Origin: Streptomyces vinaceus
GTDB taxonomy: Bacteria > Actinomycetota > Actinomycetes > Streptomycetales > Streptomycetaceae
Direction of reading: 5' to 3'
NCBI RefSeq assembly: GCF_008704935.1
Contig: NZ_CP023692.1
Location: 3,390,001 to 3,454,000 of the forward strand
DNA length: 64,000 nt
The notes under the pieces were generated by a model. It searched no databases. It saw only the letters and a program-made list of their open reading frames with translations, and had not been told where the DNA came from. Both the position numbers and the translations under genes were made by a program. Positions 1 through 7,474 of the stretch are shown here, in pieces. The number at the start of each line of letters is the position of its first letter. Within the stretch, counting starts at the first letter, position 1.

Positions 1-340
1 TTTTCCCTTTCCGGCGATTCCGACTCTATCAGATCCTTTCGGGCCTGACTCCCAGTCAGCGGGTTTCGCTGCTCGGGCTGTTGGGCCCTTGCGGCGAGTG
101 AGACAGTAGCGGATTCCTCGCCCCCGAACCTAATCGGCGACTGTGTTCATTGAACACGGATTCCTCATTCGCAAATACGCATGAAAACAAGACGACATAG
201 TGCGTCGTTCGTTCGAATGTGTAGTGCGGGATGGCTGTCCGGGGACCGACCGGGGTCGGCGCTCACGTCGGACAACTCGAAGAACCTTACGGACGTAGGA
301 CATGCGTGTCAACCCCAGGACAGGGGCCACCCCGGAGCGC
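1..340. other. Left-edge non-coding region
   Basis: No convincing gene is seen in either strand. The few open frames here are short, lack a ribosome-binding site and have no recognisable composition or motif. The AT content is higher than in the flanking genes, which fits an intergenic promoter region upstream of the trpS leader. No tRNA cloverleaf was recognised. Confidence 0.5.
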
Positions 341-346
341 TAGCCT
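341..346 (+). promoter_or_regulatory. -10 element of the trpL-trpS promoter
   Basis: TAGCCT lies 7 nt before the ATG of the Trp leader peptide and fits the TANNNT -10 consensus of the housekeeping sigma factor. Transcription would start at or next to the leader ATG, so the leader would be translated as a leaderless mRNA. No good -35 hexamer was found. Confidence 0.5.
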
Positions 347-353
347 TGCCCCC

Positions 354-401
354 ATGACTACGCGTGCGCTCACGTCCAGCCTTCGCTGGTGGGCCGCCTG
401 A
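354..401 (+). CDS. trpL: Trp leader peptide of the trpS attenuator
   Basis: A 15-codon ORF encodes MTTRALTSSLRWWAA, with two tandem TGG Trp codons at 387-392, three codons before the stop. There is no Shine-Dalgarno sequence, but a -10-like TAGCCT sits 7 nt upstream, so it is probably leaderless. It is followed by mutually exclusive hairpins and then trpS. Ribosome stalling at the Trp codons when charged tRNA-Trp is scarce would free the downstream RNA to form an antiterminator. Ribosome-mediated attenuation of an auxiliary, indolmycin-resistant TrpRS gene is known in Streptomyces coelicolor, and this locus has the same design. Confidence 0.88.
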   Translation: MTTRALTSSLRWWAA

Positions 402-472
402 CGGCGGCCGACCCACACGCGAGCACGCACGCGCTCACGGCCGCCGCTTCCGGCGGCCGTTTCTGTTTCTCC
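392..472 (+). promoter_or_regulatory. Transcription attenuator of trpS
   Basis: Four segments can be read. Segment 1 (392-398, GGCCGCC) pairs with segment 2 (403-409, GGCGGCC) across the leader stop codon. Segment 2 (403-410, GGCGGCCG) can instead pair perfectly with segment 3 (438-445, CGGCCGCC) as an antiterminator. Segments 3 and 4 form a perfect 10-bp stem (437-446 with 451-460, loop CTTC) followed by a T-rich TTCTGTTTCT tract, a classical intrinsic terminator. Ribosomes stalled on the two Trp codons would mask segment 1 and favour 2:3 pairing and read-through into trpS. Confidence 0.85.
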
Positions 473-545
473 CTCCCGGGAGTGGCTCGGTCGCCCGACG
501 CGGCGGTTCCCCCACCGACACCAGCCACGAGCAGGGAGACAGGAC

Positions 546-1544
546 ATGACGAGGATCTTCAGCGGGATCAAGCCGACCGGGCACCTGACGCTGGGGAACT
601 ACCTGGGGGCCCTGCGGCAGTGGGTCGCGGCCGACCAGCGGCCGGACGAGGCGCTGTTCTGCGTCGTCGACCTCCACGCGCTGACCGTCGAGCACGATCC
701 CGCGCGAGTGCGCCGGCTCAGCAGGCAGGTGGCGACGCTGTTCCTCGCGTCCGGGCTCGACCCGGAGAAGTGCACCCTGTTCCTGCAGAGCCACGTGGAC
801 GAGCACACCCGTCTGTCGTACGTCCTGGAATGCACCGCCACCGACGGTGAGATGCGCCGGATGATCCAGTACAAGGAGAAGTCCGCGCGGGCCCAGGCGT
901 CCGGGGAGGGCGTGCGGCTGTCGCTCCTGACGTATCCCGTGCTGATGGCCGCCGACATCCTCGCGTACGGGACCGAGGAGGTCCCGGTGGGCGAGGACCA
1001 GCGGCAGCACGTGGAGCTGGCCCGGGATCTGGCGGTGCGGTTCAACCAGCGGTACGGGCACACGTTCACGGTGCCGAAGGTGACGCTGCCGAAGGTGGCC
1101 GCGCGGGTCATGGACCTTCAGGACCCCACGTCGAAGATGGGGAAGTCCGGCGGGGCGGGGCCCGGGGTGGTGTTCATGCTCGACGAGCCCGCGGTGATCC
1201 GTAAGAAGGTCATGCGGGCCGTGACCGACAGCGGGGACGGCGGGGTCGTCTACGACCGGGAGGCGCGGCCGGGGGTCGCGAACCTGCTGGACGTGCTGGG
1301 CGCCTGCACCGGCGGGGATCCGGCCGCGCTCGCGGAGCGGTACAGCGGGTACGGGGCGCTCAAGCGGGACGTGGCCGACGCCGTCGTGGAGCTGCTGCGC
1401 CCGGTGCAGGAGCGCCATGCCGAGCTGGCGGCCGACCCGGCGGCGGTGGAGAAGGTGCTGCGGGAGGGGGCCGGGCGGGCCCGGGAGCTGGCCCGGCCGG
1501 TCGTGGACCGGGCGTACCGGGCCATCGGGCTGCTGGAGCCCTGA
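546..1544 (+). CDS. trpS: Tryptophanyl-tRNA synthetase
   Basis: Class I aminoacyl-tRNA synthetase of 332 aa, the normal TrpRS length, which charges tRNA-Trp with tryptophan in the cytoplasm. The HIGH-type signature is the TGHLTLGNYLG segment at residues 11-21 and the KMSKS-type loop is KMGKS at 197-201. The start follows a GGGAGACAGG ribosome-binding region by a few bases. It is transcribed alone behind a Trp-codon attenuator, so expression should rise when charged tRNA-Trp falls. That control suggests an auxiliary, possibly indolmycin-tolerant, TrpRS like S. coelicolor TrpRS1. Whether a second trpS exists cannot be seen here. Confidence 0.96.
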   Translation: MTRIFSGIKPTGHLTLGNYLGALRQWVAADQRPDEALFCVVDLHALTVEHDPARVRRLSRQVATLFLASGLDPEKCTLFLQSHVDEHTRLSYVLECTATDGEMRRMIQYKEKSARAQASGEGVRLSLLTYPVLMAADILAYGTEEVPVGEDQRQHVELARDLAVRFNQRYGHTFTVPKVTLPKVAARVMDLQDPTSKMGKSGGAGPGVVFMLDEPAVIRKKVMRAVTDSGDGGVVYDREARPGVANLLDVLGACTGGDPAALAERYSGYGALKRDVADAVVELLRPVQERHAELAADPAAVEKVLREGAGRARELARPVVDRAYRAIGLLEP

Positions 1545-1558
1545 GGAGACCCGGGGGC

Positions 1559-1591
1559 GTACGGGCCCTTCGCTCGCGCGGGGGCCCGTAC
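1559..1591. terminator. Bidirectional terminator between trpS and proC
   Basis: A perfect 10-bp inverted repeat, GTACGGGCCC (1559-1568) and GGGCCCGTAC (1582-1591), with a 13-nt loop lies in the short gap between the convergent trpS and proC. There is no T-tract, as is common for Streptomyces hairpins. Confidence 0.55.
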
Positions 1592-1628
1592 CGCTCGTGC
1601 CGTGCCGTCCCGTTCCGTACGGGCTGCG

Positions 1629-2438
1629 TCAGCTGTTGCCTGAGGCGAGCTCGCGGCTGCGGTCGCGGGCCGCTTCGAGGGCCGCGATCAGGGCGGCCCG
1701 TACGCCGTGCCGTTCGAGCTCGACGATCGCGTTGATGGTGGTGCCGGCCGGGGAGGTGACGGCCTCGCGGAGCTTGACCGGGTGCTCACCGCTGTCGCGG
1801 AGCATCACGGCGGCGCCGATGGCGGCCTGCACGATGAGGTCGTGGGCCTGGGCGCGGGGCAGCCCGAGGAGGATGCCGGCGTCGGTCATCGCCTCGACGA
1901 GGAAGTAGAAGTAGGCGGGCCCGGAGCCGGAGAGGGCGGTGGCGGCGTCCTGCTGCGACTCGGGGACCCGCAGGGTCTTGCCGACACCGCCGAAGATCTC
2001 CTCGGTGTGGGCGAGGTGTGCGGCGGTGGCGTGGCTGCCGGCCGAGATGACGGACATGGCCTCGTCGACGAGGGCGGGGGTGTTCGTCATGACGCGGACG
2101 ACGGGTGTGCCGGAGGCGAGCCGCTCCTCGAAGAAGGAGGTGGGGATGCCTGCGGCGCCGCTGATGACCAGGCGGTCGGCCGGGACGTGCGGGGCGAGCT
2201 CTTCGAGGAGCTTGCCCATGTCCTGCGGCTTGACGGTGAGGATCAGGGTGTCGGCGCGCTTGGCCGCCTCGGCGTTGGAGACGGCCTCGACGCCGTAGCG
2301 GGAGCGGAGCTCCTCGGCGCGTTCGGGGCGGCGGGCGGTGACGAGGAGTTTGGAGGCGGGCCAGCCGCCGCGGATCATTCCGCTGAGCAGAGCCTCGCCG
2401 ATCTTGCCGGTACCGAGGACTGCGACTGTCTGGGTCAT
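1629..2438 (-). CDS. proC: Pyrroline-5-carboxylate reductase
   Basis: 269 aa, typical for ProC, which reduces 1-pyrroline-5-carboxylate to L-proline with NAD(P)H. The N-terminus AVLGTGKIGEALLSGMIRGG is the Rossmann nucleotide-binding motif. The C-terminal dimerisation domain carries the family signature, seen as SGSGPAYFYFLVEAMTDAG followed by a segment rich in small residues with TSPAGTT. A GAGGTGA ribosome-binding site precedes the ATG. It is convergent with trpS and about 100 nt downstream of the ABC-2 exporter genes on the same strand, so it could be read from either its own promoter or theirs. Confidence 0.95.
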   Translation of the reverse strand: MTQTVAVLGTGKIGEALLSGMIRGGWPASKLLVTARRPERAEELRSRYGVEAVSNAEAAKRADTLILTVKPQDMGKLLEELAPHVPADRLVISGAAGIPTSFFEERLASGTPVVRVMTNTPALVDEAMSVISAGSHATAAHLAHTEEIFGGVGKTLRVPESQQDAATALSGSGPAYFYFLVEAMTDAGILLGLPRAQAHDLIVQAAIGAAVMLRDSGEHPVKLREAVTSPAGTTINAIVELERHGVRAALIAALEAARDRSRELASGNS

Positions 2439-2538
2439 GCCCGATTCACCTCGCCGTACTTTCTTGCACGTGTGCTGGCTTCTGCCTCCTCATCCTTTCA
2501 CTCGTGGGACGGACGGCGGCGGGCTGTCCGCAGTGCGG

Positions 2539-3276
2539 TCAGGGCGTACGGCGGCGGAGGGTGGCCGCGCCGAGGGCCAGGACGAGCAGCGCGCAGGCGG
2601 CGACGATCACGGCGTCGCGGACGAAGTCGGCGGTCATGTCGGTGTGGGTGAGGACCTGGGTCATGCCGTCGACGGCGTACGACATGGGCAGCACGTCCGA
2701 GATGCCTTCGAGGACGGGCTGCATGGTGTCGCGCGCCGCGAACAGGCCGCACAGCAGGAGCTGCGGGAAGATCACGGCCGGCATGAACTGGACGGCCTGG
2801 AACTCGGACGCGGCGAAGGCGGAGACGAACAGGCCGAGGGCGGTGCCGAGGAGCGCGTCGAGCAGGGCGACCAGCAGGAGCAGCCAGGGTGAGCCGACGA
2901 CGTCGAGGCCGAGGAGCCAGAGGGCGAGGCCGGTCGCCAGGAGCGACTGGACGACGGCGACGGCTCCGAAGGCGAGGGCGTAGCCGGCGATGAGGTCGCC
3001 CTTGCCCAGCGGCATGGCGAGGAGGCGTTCGAGGGTGCCGGAGGTGCGCTCGCGCAGGGTGGCGATCGAGGTCACCAGGAACATGGTGATGAGCGGGAAG
3101 ATCCCGAGCAGGGACGCGCCGATGCTGTCGAACGTGCGGGCGTTGCCGTCGAAGACGAAGCGCAGCAGCGTCAGCATCAGTACGGGGACGAGCAGCATCA
3201 GCGCGATGGAGCGCGGGTCGTGGCGCAGCTGGCGCAGGACGCGGGCCGCGGTGGCGGCGGTGCGGGCGGCGTTCAT
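2539..3276 (-). CDS. ABC-2 type exporter permease
   Basis: About 245 aa with six predicted membrane segments and the ABC-2 (DrrB-like) layout: a short cytoplasmic N-terminus, first TM around residues 22-40, and a central ATLRERTSGTLERLLAMPL segment typical of ABC-2 coupling helices. The ATG overlaps the end of the upstream ATPase gene by 4 bp, giving translational coupling. With that ATPase it should form a half-size drug, lipid or peptide exporter; the substrate cannot be read from sequence. Longer upstream in-frame starts lie inside the ATPase gene and lack coding character, so this start was chosen. Confidence 0.88.
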   Translation of the reverse strand: MNAARTAATAARVLRQLRHDPRSIALMLLVPVLMLTLLRFVFDGNARTFDSIGASLLGIFPLITMFLVTSIATLRERTSGTLERLLAMPLGKGDLIAGYALAFGAVAVVQSLLATGLALWLLGLDVVGSPWLLLLVALLDALLGTALGLFVSAFAASEFQAVQFMPAVIFPQLLLCGLFAARDTMQPVLEGISDVLPMSYAVDGMTQVLTHTDMTADFVRDAVIVAACALLVLALGAATLRRRTP

Positions 3277-4100
3277 CGGGTGGCCTCGGCCTTCGCTTCG
3301 GTGTTGGCCTGGTCGACGAGGCGCAGGAAGCCCTCTTCGACGGTGGCGGAGTGCGTACGGCTGCGCAGGGCGTCGGGGGTGTCCTGGGCGAGGATGCGGC
3401 CCTCGCGCATGAGGAGCAGGTCGTGGCAGCGCTCGGCCTCGTCCATGACGTGGGAGGAGACGAGGATCGTGGCGCCGCGGGTGGCGGCGATGTCGTGGAA
3501 GAGGTTCCACAAGTCGCGGCGCAGGACGGGGTCGAGGCCGACGGTGGGCTCGTCGAGCACGAGGAGCTCGGGGGTGCCGAGGAGTGCGACGGCGAGGGAG
3601 ACGCGGCTGCGCTGGCCGCCGGAGAGGTTGCCGGCGAGGGCGCCGGCCCGGCTGGTGAGGTCGACGTCGGCGATGGCGCGGGTGACGGCGTCGCGGCGGC
3701 GGTCGGCCGCGGCGCGGCCCGGTTCGAGGACGGCGGCGAAGTAGTCGAGGTTCTGGCGGACGGTGAGGTCGTCGTAGACCGAGGGGGCCTGGGTGACGTA
3801 GCCGATGCGGCTGCGGAGTTCGGGGTGGCCGGCGGGGCGGCCGAGGACGTCGAGGGTGCCGGTGACGTGGGCCTGGGTGCCGACGACGGAGCGCATGAGG
3901 GTGGATTTGCCGCAGCCGGAGGGGCCGAGGAGTCCGGTGATGCGGCCGCGGGGGACGTCGAAGGCGATGGAGTCGATGACGGTGCGGGGGTTGCGGCCGG
4001 TGCCGCGGCGGACGGTGAGCCCGTGGGCGTGGACGGCGGGCGCGGCGGGCACGGGGTGCGGGGTGGACTCCTCGGGCGGCGCCTGCGGGTTATTCATCAT
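3273..4100 (-). CDS. ABC exporter ATP-binding protein
   Basis: 275 aa, DrrA-like ATPase. Walker A is GLLGPSGCGKST near residues 55-66, the signature is LSGGQRSRVSLA, and Walker B is LLVLDEPTVGLDP, followed by the H-loop in ILVSSHVMDEAERC. It powers the permease encoded just downstream with a 4-bp overlap. The start codon ATG-ATG lies inside a perfect 10-bp-arm palindrome, so repressor binding would block both the promoter -10 region and the translation start. No regulator gene is adjacent, so the repressor must be encoded elsewhere. Confidence 0.92.
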   Translation of the reverse strand: MMNNPQAPPEESTPHPVPAAPAVHAHGLTVRRGTGRNPRTVIDSIAFDVPRGRITGLLGPSGCGKSTLMRSVVGTQAHVTGTLDVLGRPAGHPELRSRIGYVTQAPSVYDDLTVRQNLDYFAAVLEPGRAAADRRRDAVTRAIADVDLTSRAGALAGNLSGGQRSRVSLAVALLGTPELLVLDEPTVGLDPVLRRDLWNLFHDIAATRGATILVSSHVMDEAERCHDLLLMREGRILAQDTPDALRSRTHSATVEEGFLRLVDQANTEAKAEATR

Positions 4101-4111
4101 GTGATGAATAA
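4090..4111. promoter_or_regulatory. Palindromic operator over the exporter start codon
   Basis: Perfect inverted repeat with arms TTATTCATCA and TGATGAATAA around a 2-bp TG centre. It covers the ATG of the exporter ATPase and the AT-rich -10 region. In this GC-rich DNA a 22-bp AT-rich perfect palindrome is highly unlikely by chance, and its size fits a GntR, MarR or TetR type dimer. Confidence 0.7.
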
Positions 4112-4137
4112 TGCTCCTGGCTGTGCCGGGGCGTCAA
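4108..4137 (-). promoter_or_regulatory. Candidate promoter of the ABC exporter genes
   Basis: On the minus strand TTGACG (4132-4137) and CATTAT (4108-4113) are separated by 18 bp, a reasonable -35/-10 pair. The predicted start of transcription falls at or very near the ATPase ATG, so the mRNA may be leaderless, and the palindrome overlaps the -10 element. Confidence 0.45.
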
Positions 4138-4175
4138 CAGGAAGGCCCGGCTTCGGCTTCGGAGGGGGACGCGCG

Positions 4176-4694
4176 CTACTTCTTGCGCTTGGGGCGGCGC
4201 GCGGCCGGGTTGCCCGTACGGGCGCTGCGGCGGCGGGCGAACTCGGCGGTGGCGCGCTCGTACTCGGCGCGGCGGAGCTTCTCACCGGGGGCCTCGGCGA
4301 AGCAGCGCAGGAAGTACGCGATGAGGGAGCCGATGAAACCGATCGTCTTCAGGCCCTTGAGCGCGGCCTCGTCGGAGGACGGGGCGGGGCGGCGGCTGAA
4401 GGAGTCCCAGGTCTTGACGAAGGCGATGGCGCTGGCGATCGCGAAGAGGACGACGACGGAGATGCTGAGGAACGGGCCGACATTGCCGATCTCCAGGCCC
4501 TCGTAGGAGAGGCGGAGCAGCACGGCCGCGGCGACGGCGGTGACGATGGAGCCGGCGCCGACGGCGACGCGGCGCAGGGCGTAGCCGCCGTCGTGGTCCA
4601 CCCAGGTGGTGCCGAAGAACCGGATCGGCTCGGGCTCGGGCCCGGCGGGGGCCGGCGCGGCGGGGGTCTGGTCTCGCTGGTCGTCGTCGCTCAC
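4176..4694 (-). CDS. Conserved membrane protein, unknown function
   Basis: 172 aa. It has an acidic and Pro/Ala-rich N-terminus (1-25), a FFGTTWVDHDGGYALRR stretch, then membrane segments around residues 45-62 and 74-92, a third hydrophobic stretch near 113-128, and a very basic C-terminal tail ending in KRKK. A cytoplasmic, nucleic-acid- or ribosome-contacting tail is possible but unproven. I recognise it only as a protein widespread in streptomycetes, not as a named family. It sits between the exporter and an SH3-domain protein with no obvious operon partner. Confidence 0.7.
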   Translation of the reverse strand: MSDDDQRDQTPAAPAPAGPEPEPIRFFGTTWVDHDGGYALRRVAVGAGSIVTAVAAAVLLRLSYEGLEIGNVGPFLSISVVVLFAIASAIAFVKTWDSFSRRPAPSSDEAALKGLKTIGFIGSLIAYFLRCFAEAPGEKLRRAEYERATAEFARRRSARTGNPAARRPKRKK

Positions 4695-4782
4695 AGCAGC
4701 GATTATCCCCCGCCGGGCCGCCCGGGCCCCGGCCGTCCCACATGGCAGACGGGCGGCCTCGGCGGCCTCGGCCGTGAGGGGC

Positions 4783-5085
4783 TCAGCCGCAGCGGGTGGC
4801 GACGTAGCCGTCGCTGCCCGTCTTCACGTACGCGTCGGAGACGAAGCGGCCGTTGCCGATGCAGTCCCAGATGTCCGACGTGCCGTACGGGCCCGAGACG
4901 GTCGTGCCGTCACACTGGCAGCGGATCCCGACGCTCGCGCCGTACGGCAGGACGTCGATGACCGAGTAGTTGGTGCCCGGGCCGCTGCGGACGTTCACGC
5001 GGTAGCCCGGAGCGACCGGGAACGTCGGGAATCCCGAGCCGTCGGCGAGGCTCTGGACTTGGCTGGAATCGTTCTCCACAGACAT
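4783..5085 (-). CDS. Small bacterial SH3-domain protein
   Basis: About 100 aa. The central part (residues about 25-70) matches a bacterial SH3b fold: GYRVNVRSGPGTNYSVIDVLPYGASVGI is the classical RSGPG-T-Y---G-L--G--- signature. Four cysteines (IRCQC, DIWDCIG and the ATRCG C-terminus) suggest disulphides, so it may be exported, although no signal peptide is visible. The start MSVEN was chosen because GGGGGAG lies 8 nt upstream; an upstream in-frame ATG at 5121 lacks this. SH3b domains often bind peptidoglycan or other proteins. The exact role is unknown. Confidence 0.72.
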   Translation of the reverse strand: MSVENDSSQVQSLADGSGFPTFPVAPGYRVNVRSGPGTNYSVIDVLPYGASVGIRCQCDGTTVSGPYGTSDIWDCIGNGRFVSDAYVKTGSDGYVATRCG

Positions 5086-5194
5086 GTTGAAATCTCCCCC
5101 CATGGGTGTTGCGGTGCGCAACTCGCGCAGGGTAGCAGGACCCTTGGAGATTCGTACGGCCCATCGACTAGGCTCCGGCGGGGGTGGTTGAGCG

Positions 5195-7354
5195 GTGCAT
5201 TCGCTGCGCGCGGGCTACGTGGGCTTTCCGGAGTACGCCGGGCAGTACCGGCTGGAATCGGTGCTCGGCTCCGGCGGAATGGGCGTCGTCCACCTGGCCA
5301 CCTCCGGCTCGGGGCTGAAACTCGCCGTCAAGATCGTGCATGCCGAGCATGCGGTCGATCCGGAGTTCCGGGCCCGGTTCCGGCAGGAGGTCGCCGCCGC
5401 CCGGCGGGTGAGCGGGGCGTTCACCGCGCCCGTCGTGGACGCCGACCCGGATGCCGAACGGCCTTGGATGGCCACCTTGTTCATCGACGCCCCGACCCTG
5501 GCCGAGCGCGTACGGGAGCGGGTGCTGGACCCCGTCGAGCTGGCCAGGCTCGCCGCCGGGCTGGCCGAGGCCCTGCGGGACATCCACCGGGCGGGCGTGG
5601 TCCACCGGGACCTGAAGCCCAGCAACGTGCTGATGGCCCCGGACGGGGTGCGGGTCATCGACTTCGGCATCTCCCGGCCCGCCGACAGCGATCTGCGCAC
5701 CGAGACGGGCAAGCTGATCGGGACGCCGCCGTACATGGCGCCGGAGCAGTTCCAGCGGCCGCGCGAGGTGGGGTCGGCGGCGGACGTGTTCGCGCTGGGT
5801 GCCGTACTCGTCCACGCGGCCACGGGGCACGGGCCGTTCGACTCCGACAGCCACTACCTGGTGGCGTACCAGGTCGTGCACGCCGAGCCGGATCTGAGCG
5901 GGCTGCCGGAGAAGCTCGTACCGCTGGTGGCGCGGTGCCTGGCGAAGGAGCCGGCGGACCGGCCCACCGCGGAGGAGCTGATCGGGCAGATGCGGGCCCT
6001 GGCGTACCCGACCGCCGAGGACACGCAGACGTTCGTCCCGCAGCCGCGGCCGCGCCCGGCGGACGGGCCCGGGGACGGGCCGGGGGGGGACCCCACGCAC
6101 CGGCGGGAGCGGATCGCCGTCGAGCCCGGCGACGCCGCGGGCGAGGCCGGCGACGCCCGCCGGAGGCGGCGCAGGGCGCGGGTGACGGTGGCGGTGGCGG
6201 CCGGGGTGCTGCTGGCGGGCGGGTCGCTGGGCGGGTACCTGGGCTTCGGGGCGGACGGCTCCGGACTGCCGGGGCAGATCGCGGCGAAGGCGGACGCGGC
6301 CCCGGCGAAGCCGTTCGTACCGTGGGCGGCCACGCTGGGCGAGCCGGGGGCGGGCAACCGTACCGGCTCGTGCTCCTGGGGCGAGGCGGGGGCGCTGTAC
6401 TGCGCGGGGCCGGGAGTGGCGGTGGCGCGGCTCGACCCGGAGAACGGGTCGGTGGTGTGGTCGGTGAAGGCGGCCGCCGCGGCGGCGCGGAGTTCGGCGG
6501 ACGGTGCGCCGCTGCACGCGGGCGGCGTGGTGCTCGTGGCCGCGCCGGGCAGCGGGACGCCCCGGGCGCTGGATCCGGGTACGGGCGCCGAGCGCTGGCA
6601 GCGGAAGCTGCCGGAGGGCGCCCAGACGGTGGCGGCGGGCGGGCAGGTGCTGCTCGCGGCGCCGGACGGGAACGTGACCGCGCTCGACGCGGCGAGCGGG
6701 ACCGTGCGGTGGTCGAAGCCGGTGGGCGGGGTGGGCTCGGTGTGGTGGGGCGCAGGCGCGGGCGCGTACGTCTCGACGCCGGACGGCGGGGGCGGGAACT
6801 CGCAGCTGGCGGAGGTGGATCCGGCGACCGGGGCGGTGCGCTGGCAGCTGCGGACGGCGGGGCGGCTGCGGCCGGTCGGGGCCGCGCGGGGTGCGGTGTA
6901 CCTGCTGGACGGCGATGCGGAGGCCAAGACGGGGACGGTGGTGCGGGTGGACTCCGCGACGCGGTCCGTGTGGAAGGTGCGGCTGTCGGCTCCGCTGTAC
7001 GACGCGCAGGCGGCGGTGGGCGCGGACGGCGTGGTGTACGCCGTGGGTGCCTCGGGCGGGCTGGTCGCGGTGGGCGCCGAGAGGGAGCAGTGGCGGCTGG
7101 AGACGGGTCTCGCCGTGGCCTCGCGGCCGGTGCCGGCGGACGGCCGGGTCCACGTGTCGGCGCCGGACGGGCGGCTGCTCGCGGTCGACGCCGGGAGCGG
7201 GCGCCTCGTGGGGCAGACGCGGCCGCGGATGGGCGGCGGCCGCGACGGCTTCGCGGCCGCCCTGCCGCCCCCGGTGGCCGCGGCCGGCCGCGTCTACGGA
7301 ACGTCCCCGGACGGCGCGGTCTTCGCTGTGGCGGGGGACCCGGCGGCCTGGTAG
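5195..7354 (+). CDS. Ser/Thr protein kinase with PQQ-like beta-propeller
   Basis: 719 aa. The N-terminal Hanks-type kinase has a glycine loop GSGGMGVV (25-32), the ATP-binding Lys in AVKIV (46), the catalytic loop HRDLKPSN (137-144), DFG (156-158) and a GTPPYMAPEQ activation segment (176-185). A low-complexity Pro/Gly linker and an Arg-rich stop-transfer precede one TM segment near residues 327-350. The extracellular part is built of repeats such as ALDPGTGAERWQRKLPEG and ALDAASGTVRWSKPV, typical of PQQ-binding-like propeller blades. It is therefore a transmembrane sensor kinase with a propeller rather than PASTA domains. The GTG start follows a weak GGTGG site. Confidence 0.9.
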   Translation: MHSLRAGYVGFPEYAGQYRLESVLGSGGMGVVHLATSGSGLKLAVKIVHAEHAVDPEFRARFRQEVAAARRVSGAFTAPVVDADPDAERPWMATLFIDAPTLAERVRERVLDPVELARLAAGLAEALRDIHRAGVVHRDLKPSNVLMAPDGVRVIDFGISRPADSDLRTETGKLIGTPPYMAPEQFQRPREVGSAADVFALGAVLVHAATGHGPFDSDSHYLVAYQVVHAEPDLSGLPEKLVPLVARCLAKEPADRPTAEELIGQMRALAYPTAEDTQTFVPQPRPRPADGPGDGPGGDPTHRRERIAVEPGDAAGEAGDARRRRRRARVTVAVAAGVLLAGGSLGGYLGFGADGSGLPGQIAAKADAAPAKPFVPWAATLGEPGAGNRTGSCSWGEAGALYCAGPGVAVARLDPENGSVVWSVKAAAAAARSSADGAPLHAGGVVLVAAPGSGTPRALDPGTGAERWQRKLPEGAQTVAAGGQVLLAAPDGNVTALDAASGTVRWSKPVGGVGSVWWGAGAGAYVSTPDGGGGNSQLAEVDPATGAVRWQLRTAGRLRPVGAARGAVYLLDGDAEAKTGTVVRVDSATRSVWKVRLSAPLYDAQAAVGADGVVYAVGASGGLVAVGAEREQWRLETGLAVASRPVPADGRVHVSAPDGRLLAVDAGSGRLVGQTRPRMGGGRDGFAAALPPPVAAAGRVYGTSPDGAVFAVAGDPAAW

Positions 7355-7376
7355 CGCGGGGCCGGCCCCCGGGCGT

Positions 7377-7406
7377 CCGCCCCGCCGGCGGAACCGGGCG
7401 GGGCGG
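7377..7406. terminator. Hairpin between the kinase and ilvD
   Basis: CCGCCCCGCC (7377-7386) and GGCGGGGCGG (7397-7406) form a 10-bp stem with a 10-nt loop in the gap between two convergent genes. No T-tract is present. Confidence 0.45.
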
Positions 7407-7474
7407 GCACCCGGGCCGCGTCCCCGCGGGGAAGCGGGGCCGCGGCCCGAGGTCGGCCCGAGGGCGGCCCGAGG

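Noticed and set aside
1..130. A possible tRNA or 3' end of a structured RNA at the left edge
   Set aside because: No cloverleaf or conserved TPsiC-like arm could be drawn.
130..330. A 66-codon minus-strand frame left of trpS
   Set aside because: No ribosome site, weak codon bias and no recognisable motif; more likely part of the promoter region.
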